Source: Elephas maximus indicus
Taxonomy: Eukaryota > Chordata > Mammalia > Proboscidea > Elephantidae
Assembly: GCF_024166365.1 (NCBI RefSeq)
Contig: NC_064825.1
Span: 101,756,480-101,820,479 of the forward strand
DNA length: 64,000 bases
Direction of reading: 5' to 3'
Both the position numbers and the translations under genes were made by a program. Below are positions 35,301-47,300 of this stretch, piece after piece (position 1 is the stretch's first letter; each line of letters opens with the position of its first letter). The notes under the pieces are model-generated. The model worked only from the letters and a program-made list of their open reading frames with translations. It was not told the DNA's origin and did not search any database.

Positions 35301-38300
35301 TGTACCACCCCCTGGTGAGGGCAGCTTGTGGCTGCTGAGGTCTCGGCCTCTCACTGTGCTTGGCCTCAGCCAAGCTTCCGGGGGCCTCCTCATAGATGTG
35401 GGATAGACCCCCTCCATGACAGGTTCTCCATCCACCCCTGCTGGGCCGGCCCAGCTACTCCTCCCTGGCCACCCCAAGTCTATTTTTAAAGCAATTTGTC
35501 TGTGGGCCCTTTGCAGGGGGCAGCTTCCCGGAGGCCAGTGGTCTGGTCCTGTAATTTGGGAAGATAGTGGGTGTTCCCGGAGCCCAAGGGCAGCTGCGGC
35601 CCAGAGCCGGGCACACAGGCTCCCAGCTGGGTGGGGCCTGGTCTCTAAAATGAAACCAGGCAGCCAAGCCGCTGACCCGTCTCCCTACCCACAGCGAGTC
35701 CCTCCAGCCCCTTCCCTGCATGTTGGCTCCCCAGACCCCTACCTCACCAGGCTGTTTCTCTGTCTACCCTCTGGTCCAGGCACTGGGACCTCCATGAGCA
35801 GGGCTGACGTGGGGTGGAGGACTGTGGGCACCCATCAGGGAGAAGAGGTGATGTCAGCCAGCCACTGCCCTGTGGCCCAGGTGAGGCCAGGAGGCCCACT
35901 AGGTAGGCAGGAGGTAGATTGTCTTCGGGAAACCTGAACATCACCCCCCACTCCTCCCATCTCCCACACCTCCTAGGTCCCCAGGTCCTGTAGATTCTTC
36001 CTTCTAAATTTGGGTCTAATATGTTCCCTCCTCTCCATCCCCACTGCCTGGACTATTTCAACGGACACCTGCGGGTCTCCCTGCCGCCATCTTGCCTGCA
36101 GCCATTCCAGTCTCAACAGCACACAGAGTGATCTTTTTAAAAAAATATAAATCCGAGCATGCTGAAAACTCTTCAATGACTCCCCATTACCTCTGGGATC
36201 AAGTCTCAGCTCCTAGCCCCACCTCCAAGGCCGAGCCACCCTTCTGGCTACTTGACCCCATCTTCCACTTTCCATTCCGACTACACAAACTGCCTGTCAT
36301 TGGCTCGGAGTCCCCAGCACCTAGCACAGGGCTCAGCAACGGGTTACTGCACAACACAGATTGTTGCTACTATTTGTTAAATGTTTACTTCTTGTCAGGC
36401 ACTGTGTTAAGTGCTTTATGTGCATTAGTCTATTTAATCCTCATAACCCCACGTGTGTCTGAGTTCAGCTGTGCCACATGGATTTTTTGGAAGAAGATCA
36501 CCAGGTCTTTCTTCTGAGTGCCTCTGGGTGGACTTGAACCTCCAACTGTTTGGTTAGCAGGACCTATTAGGTCGCCTTCTCAAGGATCCTCGGGAAGGCA
36601 ATAAGACCTGCCTATTCCCTTCCCAAGGAGACTTGGTGGCGCAGTGGTTAAAGTGATCAACTGCTAACCGAAAGGTGGGCAGTTTGAAAGCGCCAGTGGC
36701 TCCTTGGGAGAAAGATGTGGCAGTCTGATTCCATAGAGATTTACAGCCTTGGAAACCCTATGGGGTCGCTATGAGTTGAAATCAACACGATGGCAGTGGG
36801 TTCTTTGGTTTGGTTCCCTTTCCAGACTCCCTGGCTGGTGCAAACTGTTAACACTCTGGGCTGCTTGCTGAAACGTTGGAGGTTTAACTCCATCCAGAAG
36901 TGCCTCAGAAGAAAGGCCTGGCAATATACTTCCAAAAAATCAGTCACTGAAAACCCTGTGGAGCACAGTTCTACTCTGACACACATGGGGTCACCATGAG
37001 TTAGAATCAACACTGCAGCAGCTGATTGGTTGGTTCCTTCCCCCATTGTACAGATGAGGAACTAAGGCTCAGAGAGGTTTAGCAACTTGCCTTAGCACAT
37101 AAGCCAGACAGGAGGGGTCCAAGTCTGTTGGCCAAGCCCATTCTGTAAGCAGCTAAGTGAAGAGGATGTCCTCATCTGACCTGGCCCCAGTCCACCCCAC
37201 CCACCCGCCTCACAAGCAACCCCCTTGCCCTTTCCTGGCCGCCTCCTGGTGCACCCAGGCATCTTCCTGCGTCCAGTCGAGAATAGCTTCTAGGGGCGGG
37301 AAGGGGCTGAGCTGTCTGCTCCAGGAATCCTCTGAGCCTGGGTCCTGCCCCTCCCCCCAGACATGGAGCATGGAGCATGGGCACTGGGACACAAACTGTG
37401 CTCCGTCATGGTGAAGCAGGAACAGAGCCCGGAGCTGCCCATGGACCCTCTGGCCGCCTCCTCGGCTATGGCTGCCGCCGCCGCCATGGCCACCACCCCG
37501 CTGCTGGGCCTCAGCCCCCTGTCCAGTCTGCCCGTCCCCCATCAGGTGAGCCTGAGGACTGTGTGTAGGGGCAAAGGGAGGGAGAAGGGGTGGTGGGTCA
37601 TTGGTGGAAAGAGGTATCCAAAGCCCTGTGCACCACAGGACTCTGAACAGGGAGCAATGTCAGCCCTAGGACTGAGAGCAGACTCCCAGACCAGACCTCT
37701 GCCTCCGCTATGGTGGCCCTTCACCATTCTATCATGAGCACAAACCCCCGCATCCTCAGAGTAAGCTGAGGCTCTCACTGTGTGCAGAAGGAAAACTTGA
37801 GGGGAGCCAGGCAGGGCTGGGCATCAGGAGCCCAGTAAAGGTGTTCAGCAATGGAGAGAGCCAAGGCTGCTTACTTTTCTCAAAGCTTCAGGATTTTGAA
37901 GAAAGAATAAAGAACAAAATAGAATTATAAAAATTGTGCTATATTTCCATTGTTTACATTATGAAATTAATATTTTTAACCCATAGTTGTTTTTTTTTCT
38001 CATGCCAGCCCCCCCCCCCCCCCATGAATGCATGGATAGATAATGGCATTCAGCTATAAATCCAAAGCTGATCTCTAAAGGCTGTTCTGGGAGCATTAGG
38101 CCCAGACCCCCGCCCCAGAGAGGGTCCTGGGCCGCAGCTCAACTCTTCATTTGTGCTCTGGGCATGTTGGATTTGTTCGCTTTCTACCTCAGCTTTCTCC
38201 TCTGTAAAATGGAAGAGTGTACCACCTCTAACTTGCTCCTAACCCTAAGATTCTACAATACGGGGTCACCTTGGAAAACCTGGTGGCATAGTGGTTAAGT

Positions 38301-41300
38301 GCTACAGCTGCTAACCAAAAGGTTATCAGTTCAAACCCACCAAGTGCTCCTTGGAAACTCTATGGGGCAGGTCTACTCTGTCCTATAGGGTTGCTATGAG
38401 TGGGAATCGACTGGATGGCAAGGGTTTGTTTTTTTTTTTAAATCCCTGGAGTTGTGTGGCTGGCCCTGCCCCCTGCTGGCCACACAGCTCACCTGATCAA
38501 ACTGTATGCGGCCAAAGGCAAGAAAGGTCAGCCCCTCCCTGCCCCTCCACTGACTGAAATGATCAAGGGTTGGCTGCAAATGTGCAGGGTCTTTTGAAAC
38601 CTTCTCCTAGAGTGGCTCAGAGGCTCCTCAGGCCTTACCAAAGCAGGAAGGGAAGGGGTGACAGCAGCCAGGGTGTTGGAGTTTGGGCATGTGCATCAGA
38701 TAAGGAAACTGAGGCTCCAGGGGTCAATCAACTTGGCCAAAATCGCACAAGCAGAAGCAGAGGAATTGCAATCCAAGCTCAGCCCACCAGACCCCAAAGC
38801 CCAGACTTTAGTGAGGTCACAACACCCTAGCAGAACGCACAGAGACCGGGAGTTGGCATTGTCAATAACCAGCTGTGTGGCCACTGAAGTATTGTCAACA
38901 TTATGTGTATTAGTTCCCTAATCTGTCTCCTCATCTCTCCAAGGGCAGAGCTGGGATAAAGACTAGGATCCCCAAGTTCCCTTCCAACTTGAACCTTCCG
39001 GGATTCTTACTCATCTGCCTAAATTTGGGATTCTTTTGTCCCACTTGCAAGATTCTGACCTCTTTGCTGGCTGTAGACCCAGAGGGGAGAAATAGTCCTG
39101 AAATCTAGCACTCAGTGTAGTGTCTTCCTCAAAGAGAACACCACTTATATGTGTGTTGGTAATCATATATATGAGGTCACGCATGTTCTTGAAGCCCTTT
39201 CTGGAACAACAAGTTATGACATAAACAAATACAAATGCATGCTGTTAAAAATGTAACTCTAATTCCATCAGCTCCTTGATTCAAACCTATTAGGGGCTCC
39301 TCATTGCTTCAAACTCCTTTGTCTGTAATCTACCCCTGCCCAGGTCTTTCTGGTCTCATTTCTTAACATGCCACCTCCAACACACACCCCTGCACACTAT
39401 ACATTCTGAATACCTTTGGTCTTCAGATCAAGCAATGCCCTTTCTGTCTTTGCCTTTGCAGGTGCTCTTCCCTCTGCCCCAGTGGCTTTCCTCTCACTCA
39501 CTGCCTGCCCTGGCCTTTGTCTGCAATACTCCTTTTTAAACTTCAGGACTCCTTTCAAACTTTAACTGCTCAGAAAGCTTAATGCCAGTCAATGCCTCTT
39601 TTTTCTGTTATTATTATCATTACTATTTATTATAGTAATTATTTCCGTTCTGTTATTACTATTCATTGAGCAGCTATAATGGGCTAGATACCACCTCTTG
39701 TCATCATGGCAACCTGCGTACCAAGGCTTATCTGGTCTTCATAGGAAGCTGTCCTCTGAGCTGAAGGCCTGAACTACACCACTTGGCCATGATTCTCTTC
39801 TCTTAGGTGTGATTTGGCTTCTCCAGGCACTTGAGCCCAGAATCCTGAGCCCATCCACTTTCCAGCTGTGCAGGACACACCACCAGCCTCAGGGAGGGAG
39901 GTGGGATGAATGGCACAGTGAGAATAGCCCCAGAGGGCAGCTGATAGGGCTGGAACTATCTCTTCCTTAGGCCCCAGGAGAGATGACACAGCTGCCAGTG
40001 ATCAAAGCTGAGCCTCAGGAGGTGAACCAGTTCCTCAAAGTGACACCCGGTAAGTGTGTCCGGGGGAGGGGCTCTTTTCCTCTCCAGTCTGGGGCAGACA
40101 GCATCCCTACTCCCTTGATCCAGCCCACCCCTTCCCCTCTAAGCCTCCACTTTCCTCTGGAGTATCTTCTCCTCACCCTCCCCTTGCCCACTCTCCATCC
40201 ACCCATGTTCCCCTCCTACTTCCAGTTCCCTTCCTACCCAATCTATAACTGTCATCACTGCTCTCAGTATCCTCCACCCTGTCATCTGCTCACTAGCTGA
40301 AGCCCACTCTATAGCCATCCATCCACCCATCTATCATCCACCTATCCATTCACCCATTTATCCATCCATCCAATGAGAGTCCATTGGACATCTCCCAGGC
40401 CCAGGCACTGGGGAAGCAGAAAGAGAAGACAGTCCCTGCACCCAAGCAGATCACAGAGGAGTGAGGGTCACACACAAACCACCAGTTACGCCACCAGCTG
40501 TGAAGGCAGCAGAGCCCCAGGGAGCCTTGGGAATACGTATTTGGACCACCCAGCCCAGACAGGGGAGAAGGGGGCAGAGAACGCTTCTTAGAGTTGGACA
40601 GAAGGACAAAAGGCTAACTGAATCTTCCCAATCCCACCTCATTAATTCATCAAACATCGATGAAGCACCGACTGTGCAGCGGGCCCTGGGCTAAGTACCA
40701 CAAGATTTAGAAAGACGAATAAGGCCCAACTTTTGCCCTAAGGTGCTTACAGCCTCAGAGAGAAGACAGGATACACACAGGGTAGAGAAGGACCAGTGTT
40801 CACACACCTTACACTGTAGAGTGCCCTTCCATTTATAAAGCATTTTCACATACCTTAGCTCATTGCATCCTCATGGCCCCATGCAGGGAGTCCTTTCAAC
40901 AGAGAAGGGAACTGAGGCTGTGAGAGGTTAAGTAAACATAACAGAGGTCATGCAGTCAGTGGGTGCAACAGTCGGGACTTGAACTTGGGTCTCTCTGACT
41001 CTGAGTACAGTGCTCTTCACAGTAGGGAATCCATGAGAAGCAAATGAGAGTCAGGGAGGCAGCGAGGACCCCTGTAGAAGCCAACCTTGAGCTGAGCCTG
41101 GAAGGACGCAGCAGCTCCTCTCCAGGCTTAGTCTATTCTGCAGCACAGTAGAGCTCCAGGTTCCTGGAACCTAGAATTATCTGAACATTCTCTGCTATCC
41201 TGGGAGCTCACCCTGCATCTAGGCACTTGGTCCTCTTGGCTCTGTCCAGGTCTCTCTGGCACCTCTTCCTGACCACCTGCCACAGCTGGGGAGGCAATGG

Positions 41301-44300
41301 GGTGAGGGGGAGAAGTGCTCCTGGCTGGTCTGCCGAAAGCCCAACGCCAGGGTCCTGTTACCTGAAGTTAGAAATGGAAACCCTGGGGTGGCAATAGCTA
41401 AACACTTTGGAGTGGGAGGAAGGGAAGAGCCTGCCCCCTCCCCAGCCTGGCTCTGGTTTTGGGCAGTGATCACAGTCACCTCCTGGAGTTGTCCAAGCTG
41501 GGGGGTGAGGCTTAAAGACCCCAGACCCTATGAAGTCAGGGGTAGGGGAGGGACCCCAAGAAGCCAGCTCTGTGGTGTCCAAGCCAAGGACCAAGCTTAC
41601 AGGAGCCAGGCCTCTGCAGGATCAGAGATGGGATTGGCTTCTGGAATGTCAGCTCATCTTCCTGACACCACAGAGGGGCACCTGGTGTTACAGCCGAGGT
41701 CAAGACCATGCAGTCCTTCTTCCATGAGGTCGGGGCCGGGTGCCGGCCCATGATAAGCTGGACTCGCAACGTCAGGGCAGAGCTGGGGCCTAACCCTGCT
41801 AATCTGGTCTCCCCGGCTCTCCCCAGAGGACCTGGTGCAGATGCCTCCGACGCCCCCCAGCAGCCACGGCAGCGACAGCGATGGCTCGCAGAGTCCCCGC
41901 TCTCTGCCACCCTCCAGCCCTGTTCGGCCCATGGCCCGCTCCTCCACAGCCATCTCCACATCTCCCCTCCTCACTGCCCCACACGTAAGGAGCTGGGGGT
42001 GGGCTGACCCTGGAGGTGAGGGAGCGAGTAAATCCACCCCAGCACACTAACCAGCGGGGAAGGGTCTGGGGAGCCCCAAGGCTGACCCTCACTCCCAACA
42101 GAATTCACAGAGGGGCATGCCTGGCAGATGGGAACGAGAATCTTTTCGCCCCATCTCATGGTGAATAGGAAACTGAGGTGGAGAGGCCCAAGAGGCCTTG
42201 AAGCTCACATGGTTGCAGGGACAGTATTGAACTTGATATTCCTGACCCCCAGGAGGAGGCCCAGGCTGCCTCCAAGGAGCACTGTCTGTGGTGCAGTGCT
42301 CAGGATGCCCAGAGCCGCCAGGAGGCATGGAGCTAAACCCTGAGACCTAGGATGGGTCTGAGGAGGACTGTGTAGGGGCCCTGGAGTTTTGGGGCTGTGG
42401 TTCAGGGATCTGGGGAGCCGCCGCGCCCAAACAATGTCCCAAGTGCCTACCCTGCAGGGCTCCTGGCAATACCCCAAACACTTGATATTTGTTGCTGGTG
42501 CCATCAAGTCAATTCCAACTCATAGCGACCCCCTGAGACAGAGTAGAACTGCCCCAGAGGCTTTTCTAGGTTGTAATCCTTACGGGAGCAGACCACCAGG
42601 TCTTTCTCCCACAGAGCCACTGGGTGTGTTCGAACCACCAACCTTTCAGTCAGCAGCCAAGCCGTTAATTAACCATTGCTCCACATGGGCACTTTTGATA
42701 CCTGTTATTGGATTTAATTCGCATCTGCCCCTTTTCCAGATGAGGACACTGAGGCTCAGACAATTGAGTACCTTGCCCAGGTCATACAGATAATAAATGG
42801 CAGAGCTTGAACTTGAACACAGGGCTGTCTAGCTCCTAACCACCGTGTCCTACTTCCTATAGAAATTACAGGGGACATCAGGGCCACTGCTCCTGACAGA
42901 GGAGGAGAAGCGCACCTTAATTGCAGAGGGCTACCCCATCCCCACGAAACTCCCCCTCACCAAAGCTGAGGAGAAGGCCTTGAAGAGGGTCCGGAGGAAA
43001 ATCAAGAACAAGGTAAGGCATGAGCCTGGGACTTCTGTGGGATTCCTTGGAGGATGGGGCCTCTGCTCCCCTAGTGATGCCAGTCCTGAAACTGGGTGGG
43101 TGGGGTCTCAGGAAGTGGATATGTGGCAGTAGTAACCCCTGTTTTGGGGCCTCCCCCTCTAGATCTCGGCCCAGGAGAGCCGTCGTAAGAAGAAGGAATA
43201 CGTGGAATGTCTAGAAAAGAAGTAAGGGTCCTGGGATGGGTGGGGGGCCTGGGCCCACTCCCCAGCCAGCCCTGCTCTCTGCAGTCCTCTCTCAAGGGAC
43301 ACCAGAGGCAGGGGCCATCAGGGCCTTGGGCCTGGGGCACAGAGAATGGGGTCATGGTGGGCAGGCCTGAGAGGGCAGTGGTGAGTCTGGGGGCTGTCGC
43401 TGAGCCTGAGCCTGCTTGGCCTTCACAGGGTGGAGACATTTACATCAGAGAACAACGAATTATGGAAGAAGGTGGAGACCCTGGAGAATGCCAACAGGTG
43501 GGTGGTGCCACATACATCCTTTCCCATCCCCTTGCCCCCTTCAGCTGCTACCTGGCTCTGCCATTGCACTGGGAGGCAGGAGCAAGGAGACAAGACTGAG
43601 TTCTGGATGACAATGACTGCAGAGACAAGGACTCTGCAACCTAGGACTTCTTATATCCTGCCCCTCACTGGCCTCCCATCCTTCCTCACAAATAATGCTG
43701 CTTCCTAGTATATAACACTAGGGAACACCAGACAGGGCTGTTGAGGAACTTCAATAAGATGGTACAGAGCAGAGGTTTTCAGAGCGTGGCCCCCAGGCCA
43801 GCAGCATCAGCATCCCCCCTGAGAACTTGCTAGAAATGCATATCTTCAGGCTTCATGCCAGATCTATGGGATCAGGAACTCCAGGGGTGCCCAGGCAATT
43901 CTGATGCACCCCAATGTCTGAGAACCACTGGCGTAGATCCTTGCCACCCAAAGTGAGTTCCCGACAGGCATCACCTGGGAGCCGGTTAGAAACACAGAAT
44001 CTAGGACATTCCCCAGACTTCCTGAATTAGAATCTGCAGTTTAACAAGACCCTTAGATATTTGCATGCACAAGTACAGTTTGAGAAACAAGAGTGTGGAG
44101 AAACCAGCACAGTGCCTAGCACATAGAAGGTCCATGATGTCACGTCTGTGGGTTCTTATCCTGCTCTGCATTTGTGTGACTCGGGGGGAATTGTTAAACC
44201 TCTCTGGGCCTCAGTTTCCTGTCCTAATGGGTGATAGAAGCACTATCTCATAGGGTTAATGTGAGGATTGAATGAGATGGTATGAGTGCTTGGCATTTAA

Positions 44301-47300
44301 TAATACTCCATTCATATGAGCGTTTGTTCTTTGTTGTTGTTATTCTGAGTTCTTGATAGTGTTCAGCTCTGAGCCCACCAAAAAAAAAAAAAAAAAAACA
44401 AACCCGCTGCCGTGGAGTCGATTCCGACTCATAGGAACTCTAAAGGACAGAGTGGAACTAACTGCCCCATAGGGTTTCCAAGGAGCGCCTGGTGGATTTG
44501 AACTGCCATGCTTATGGTTAGCAGCTGTAGCTCTTAACCCCTATGCCACCAGGGTTTCCAGGTGAGCCCACAGTAGGTCTTTAATAATTATTTTCTGGGA
44601 TTAATTAAAATAACACAGACAATAGCCTGGTTATGTAGCACATACTCAACACAAGACTTTTTCCTTCTTTCCTTCTCCCCGGGCTCCTCCAAGGGGATCC
44701 AGCCACTGCCGTGATTCGCCAGGAAACCCCACTGTGGGCAGGGTGCAGAGAAGGGAGCAGGGCCCTCTCATGGGAACCCCCCACCCCATACCTCTGGCCC
44801 GGATTCCTCTCTGGCTCCAGACAAGTCCAGGGGCTTGGAGTTATTTCGCCACCTGCTGTACATTCTGGAAACTGCAAGCCCCACCTGCCGGGCTGGGTGG
44901 AGGACAGCGATGACTAAAACACTTGTTCACCAAGCTTATCCATAGGGTCGCTATGAGTCGGAATTGACTCCACGGCAGTGGGTTTGCTTTTTTTTGGTTT
45001 TCACCAAGCTTTGGCTGAGCATCTTCTGTTTCTACCCCGAGGATTCCACCATGGGTGGGACCCGGTCCTTGCCCTTAGGGAGCCCACAGTTAGCGAAGCA
45101 GAGTGATGTGGAAATTCATACATAAAAAAAAGCATTACAGGTGCTGTGATCAAAGGAAAAACAGCGATAAAATTAACAAATAACTGTTACTGAACACTCA
45201 CTACATACCAGGCATTGTGACAAACGTGTGCCTTCATTGTCAGCTCGGAGTGTTGTGGGGAAGGAGAAAACATCAGCTTATCTGTGGCTGGTGTAGGGTA
45301 GGAAACCCTGGTGGTATAGTGGTTAAGTGCTATGGCTGCTACCTGAAAGATCATCAGTTTAAATTCACCAGGAGCTCCTTGGAAACCCTAAGAGGCAGGA
45401 GGCAGTTCTGCTCTGTCCTATAGGGTCACTAGGAGTGGGAGTCGACTCGGTGACCATGGGTTTGATTTTGGTTGGTGTATGGTAAGAGAAAGAAGTCTGA
45501 CCACAGCCCAGGTGGATTGTGGCAGACACCCTTCAACCCCCACTTTGGCCAGGAACATCACAGAGCACCCCAGAGCTCCCACAGGATGGCCCAGATAGTC
45601 ACCATGAGGCAGGCCCCAGGTGCCCCCACCACTCCACAGAGGAGTCAAGCAGGAGGTGACCTTTTCTGTCTTTACTGAAATGGTCACCTGGTGTGGAAGC
45701 CAAGTCTAAAGCCAGCCCAGGTTCCCCAAGAGAGCTCCAGGGGGCTGAGATGCCTGCTGGATCAGAGCCTGCGGGTGACAGCTGTGCCCTCCTCAGGACC
45801 CTGCTCCAACAGCTGCAGAAACTCCAGACCCTGGTCACCAACAAGATCTCCAGACCTTACAAGATGGCTGCCACCCAAACTGGGACCTGCCTCATGGTAG
45901 GTGCTCTTCCCTCCACCACAGAGCCACAGGAGACAACCCTCTAGGCTGGTTCTCTAGAGGAGTGGGCAGCACTCTGAGGGATTCGTGATACTGTGAGGCA
46001 TATCACCAGGGTAAACCATCCTAGCGCCTCCTTCACCAAGCCCATGGAGCCTTTCAGAACACAGCCTTCCCTGACCAGTTCTAACATGGGTATCAATGGC
46101 CTAATGACTCCAGTGAACCCAGCTAGGGAATGATGGGGAATGTCCCTTGAGACAGTGACTTCCAGAGACTCTGTGGAGTGAAGGGCTTGGGAAGATGCAG
46201 AGAGGTATGGACTTAATTCTTCCTGGAATGGAAGGTGATGAGAAGTCTGAGCAAATTCCTAGAACCCAAAAGTATGCCCAGGGTGTGACTCAGGCCTCTG
46301 CCAGTCCCTCATCCATTCTTCCCTGGAAAAGTACTGCCTCTTGCCTCCTGGCTGCCCCAGACGCTCCAGAATCCTTGTCATGTCAGATGGCAGAGCCATG
46401 ATATCGGCAGAAATCTAGGCTCCATGACTCTCAGCTCCTCCCTGCTAGCCAGTTTTCCTAAGAATCCAGCCGAGAACCTGGAGTGGCAATAAGTCCCCCT
46501 CCCCTCTGCCAAACCCCACCTCCACCTCCCCTTCCTTCCTTGTCCTGGTTTCTCCTCCCCATAGATGATAACCACATTGGCCACATCCGTCTTTTTTCTA
46601 GCACTGCTATGTGGGCGGCCCCTCTGCAATGGGTTAGGATGGCTAAAGTAGTCTCCGTCTTCTCCGGAGAGGATGGGCGACCCCACATCTGGGGTGTGGA
46701 TAGCACTGGGAGCCACTTTCTTGGAAAAATTCTGAGCCTTTTGCACCCATTGTTTTGGGGGGAGGAGCGTTGGGGTGGCCAGGGTTGCAGCCCTCCCTGC
46801 CCAGACCTGACCACTGCTTTCTCTCAACAACCAGGTAGCAGCCTTGTGCTTTGTTCTGGTGCTGGGCTGTCTCATGCCCTGCCTTCCTGAGTTCTCCTCC
46901 AGCTCCCAGACTGTGAAGGAAGACCCCATGGCCACTGACAGTGTCTACACGGCCAGTCAGAGTGAGTGCCCTCCTGTCCTGCCAACTACCCATCCCCAAC
47001 CCCAACTTCTGGGTGAAGCCAGACGTGAGAGAGGAGCCAAATTTTGGACTGGCGTTATCTCATTCTACTTCCTCATCTTGCAGATGAGGAAACTGAGGTC
47101 CAAAGTGGGTCAATGATTTGCTCCATGTTAGTGGTCAAATTGGGACTAGTATTCTTAGCTTACCTCTCAGACAGCTCCCCCTCTGGTCTGGGAGAGGAGG
47201 GCTTAGGGGATAAGAAGAACATTCTGGACCTAGTCCCCTTGTATTATGGGTACCAGTGGTTATGGGACATCTGCTAAGCACCATCACTGTTTTACGACTG

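Noticed and set aside
35416-35937. 173-codon open frame in intron 2
   Set aside because: No homology that I recognise; composition typical of GC-rich intron and not supported by splice sites.
40314-40374. Regularly spaced repeats as a possible CRISPR-like array
   Set aside because: Simple (CATC)n microsatellite in a mammalian intron with no unique spacers.
45500-45800. Possible extra CREB3L1 exon upstream of exon 9
   Set aside because: The intron 8 sequence is open for a while, but the acceptor at 45796 joins exon 8 in frame and matches the known protein with nothing missing.
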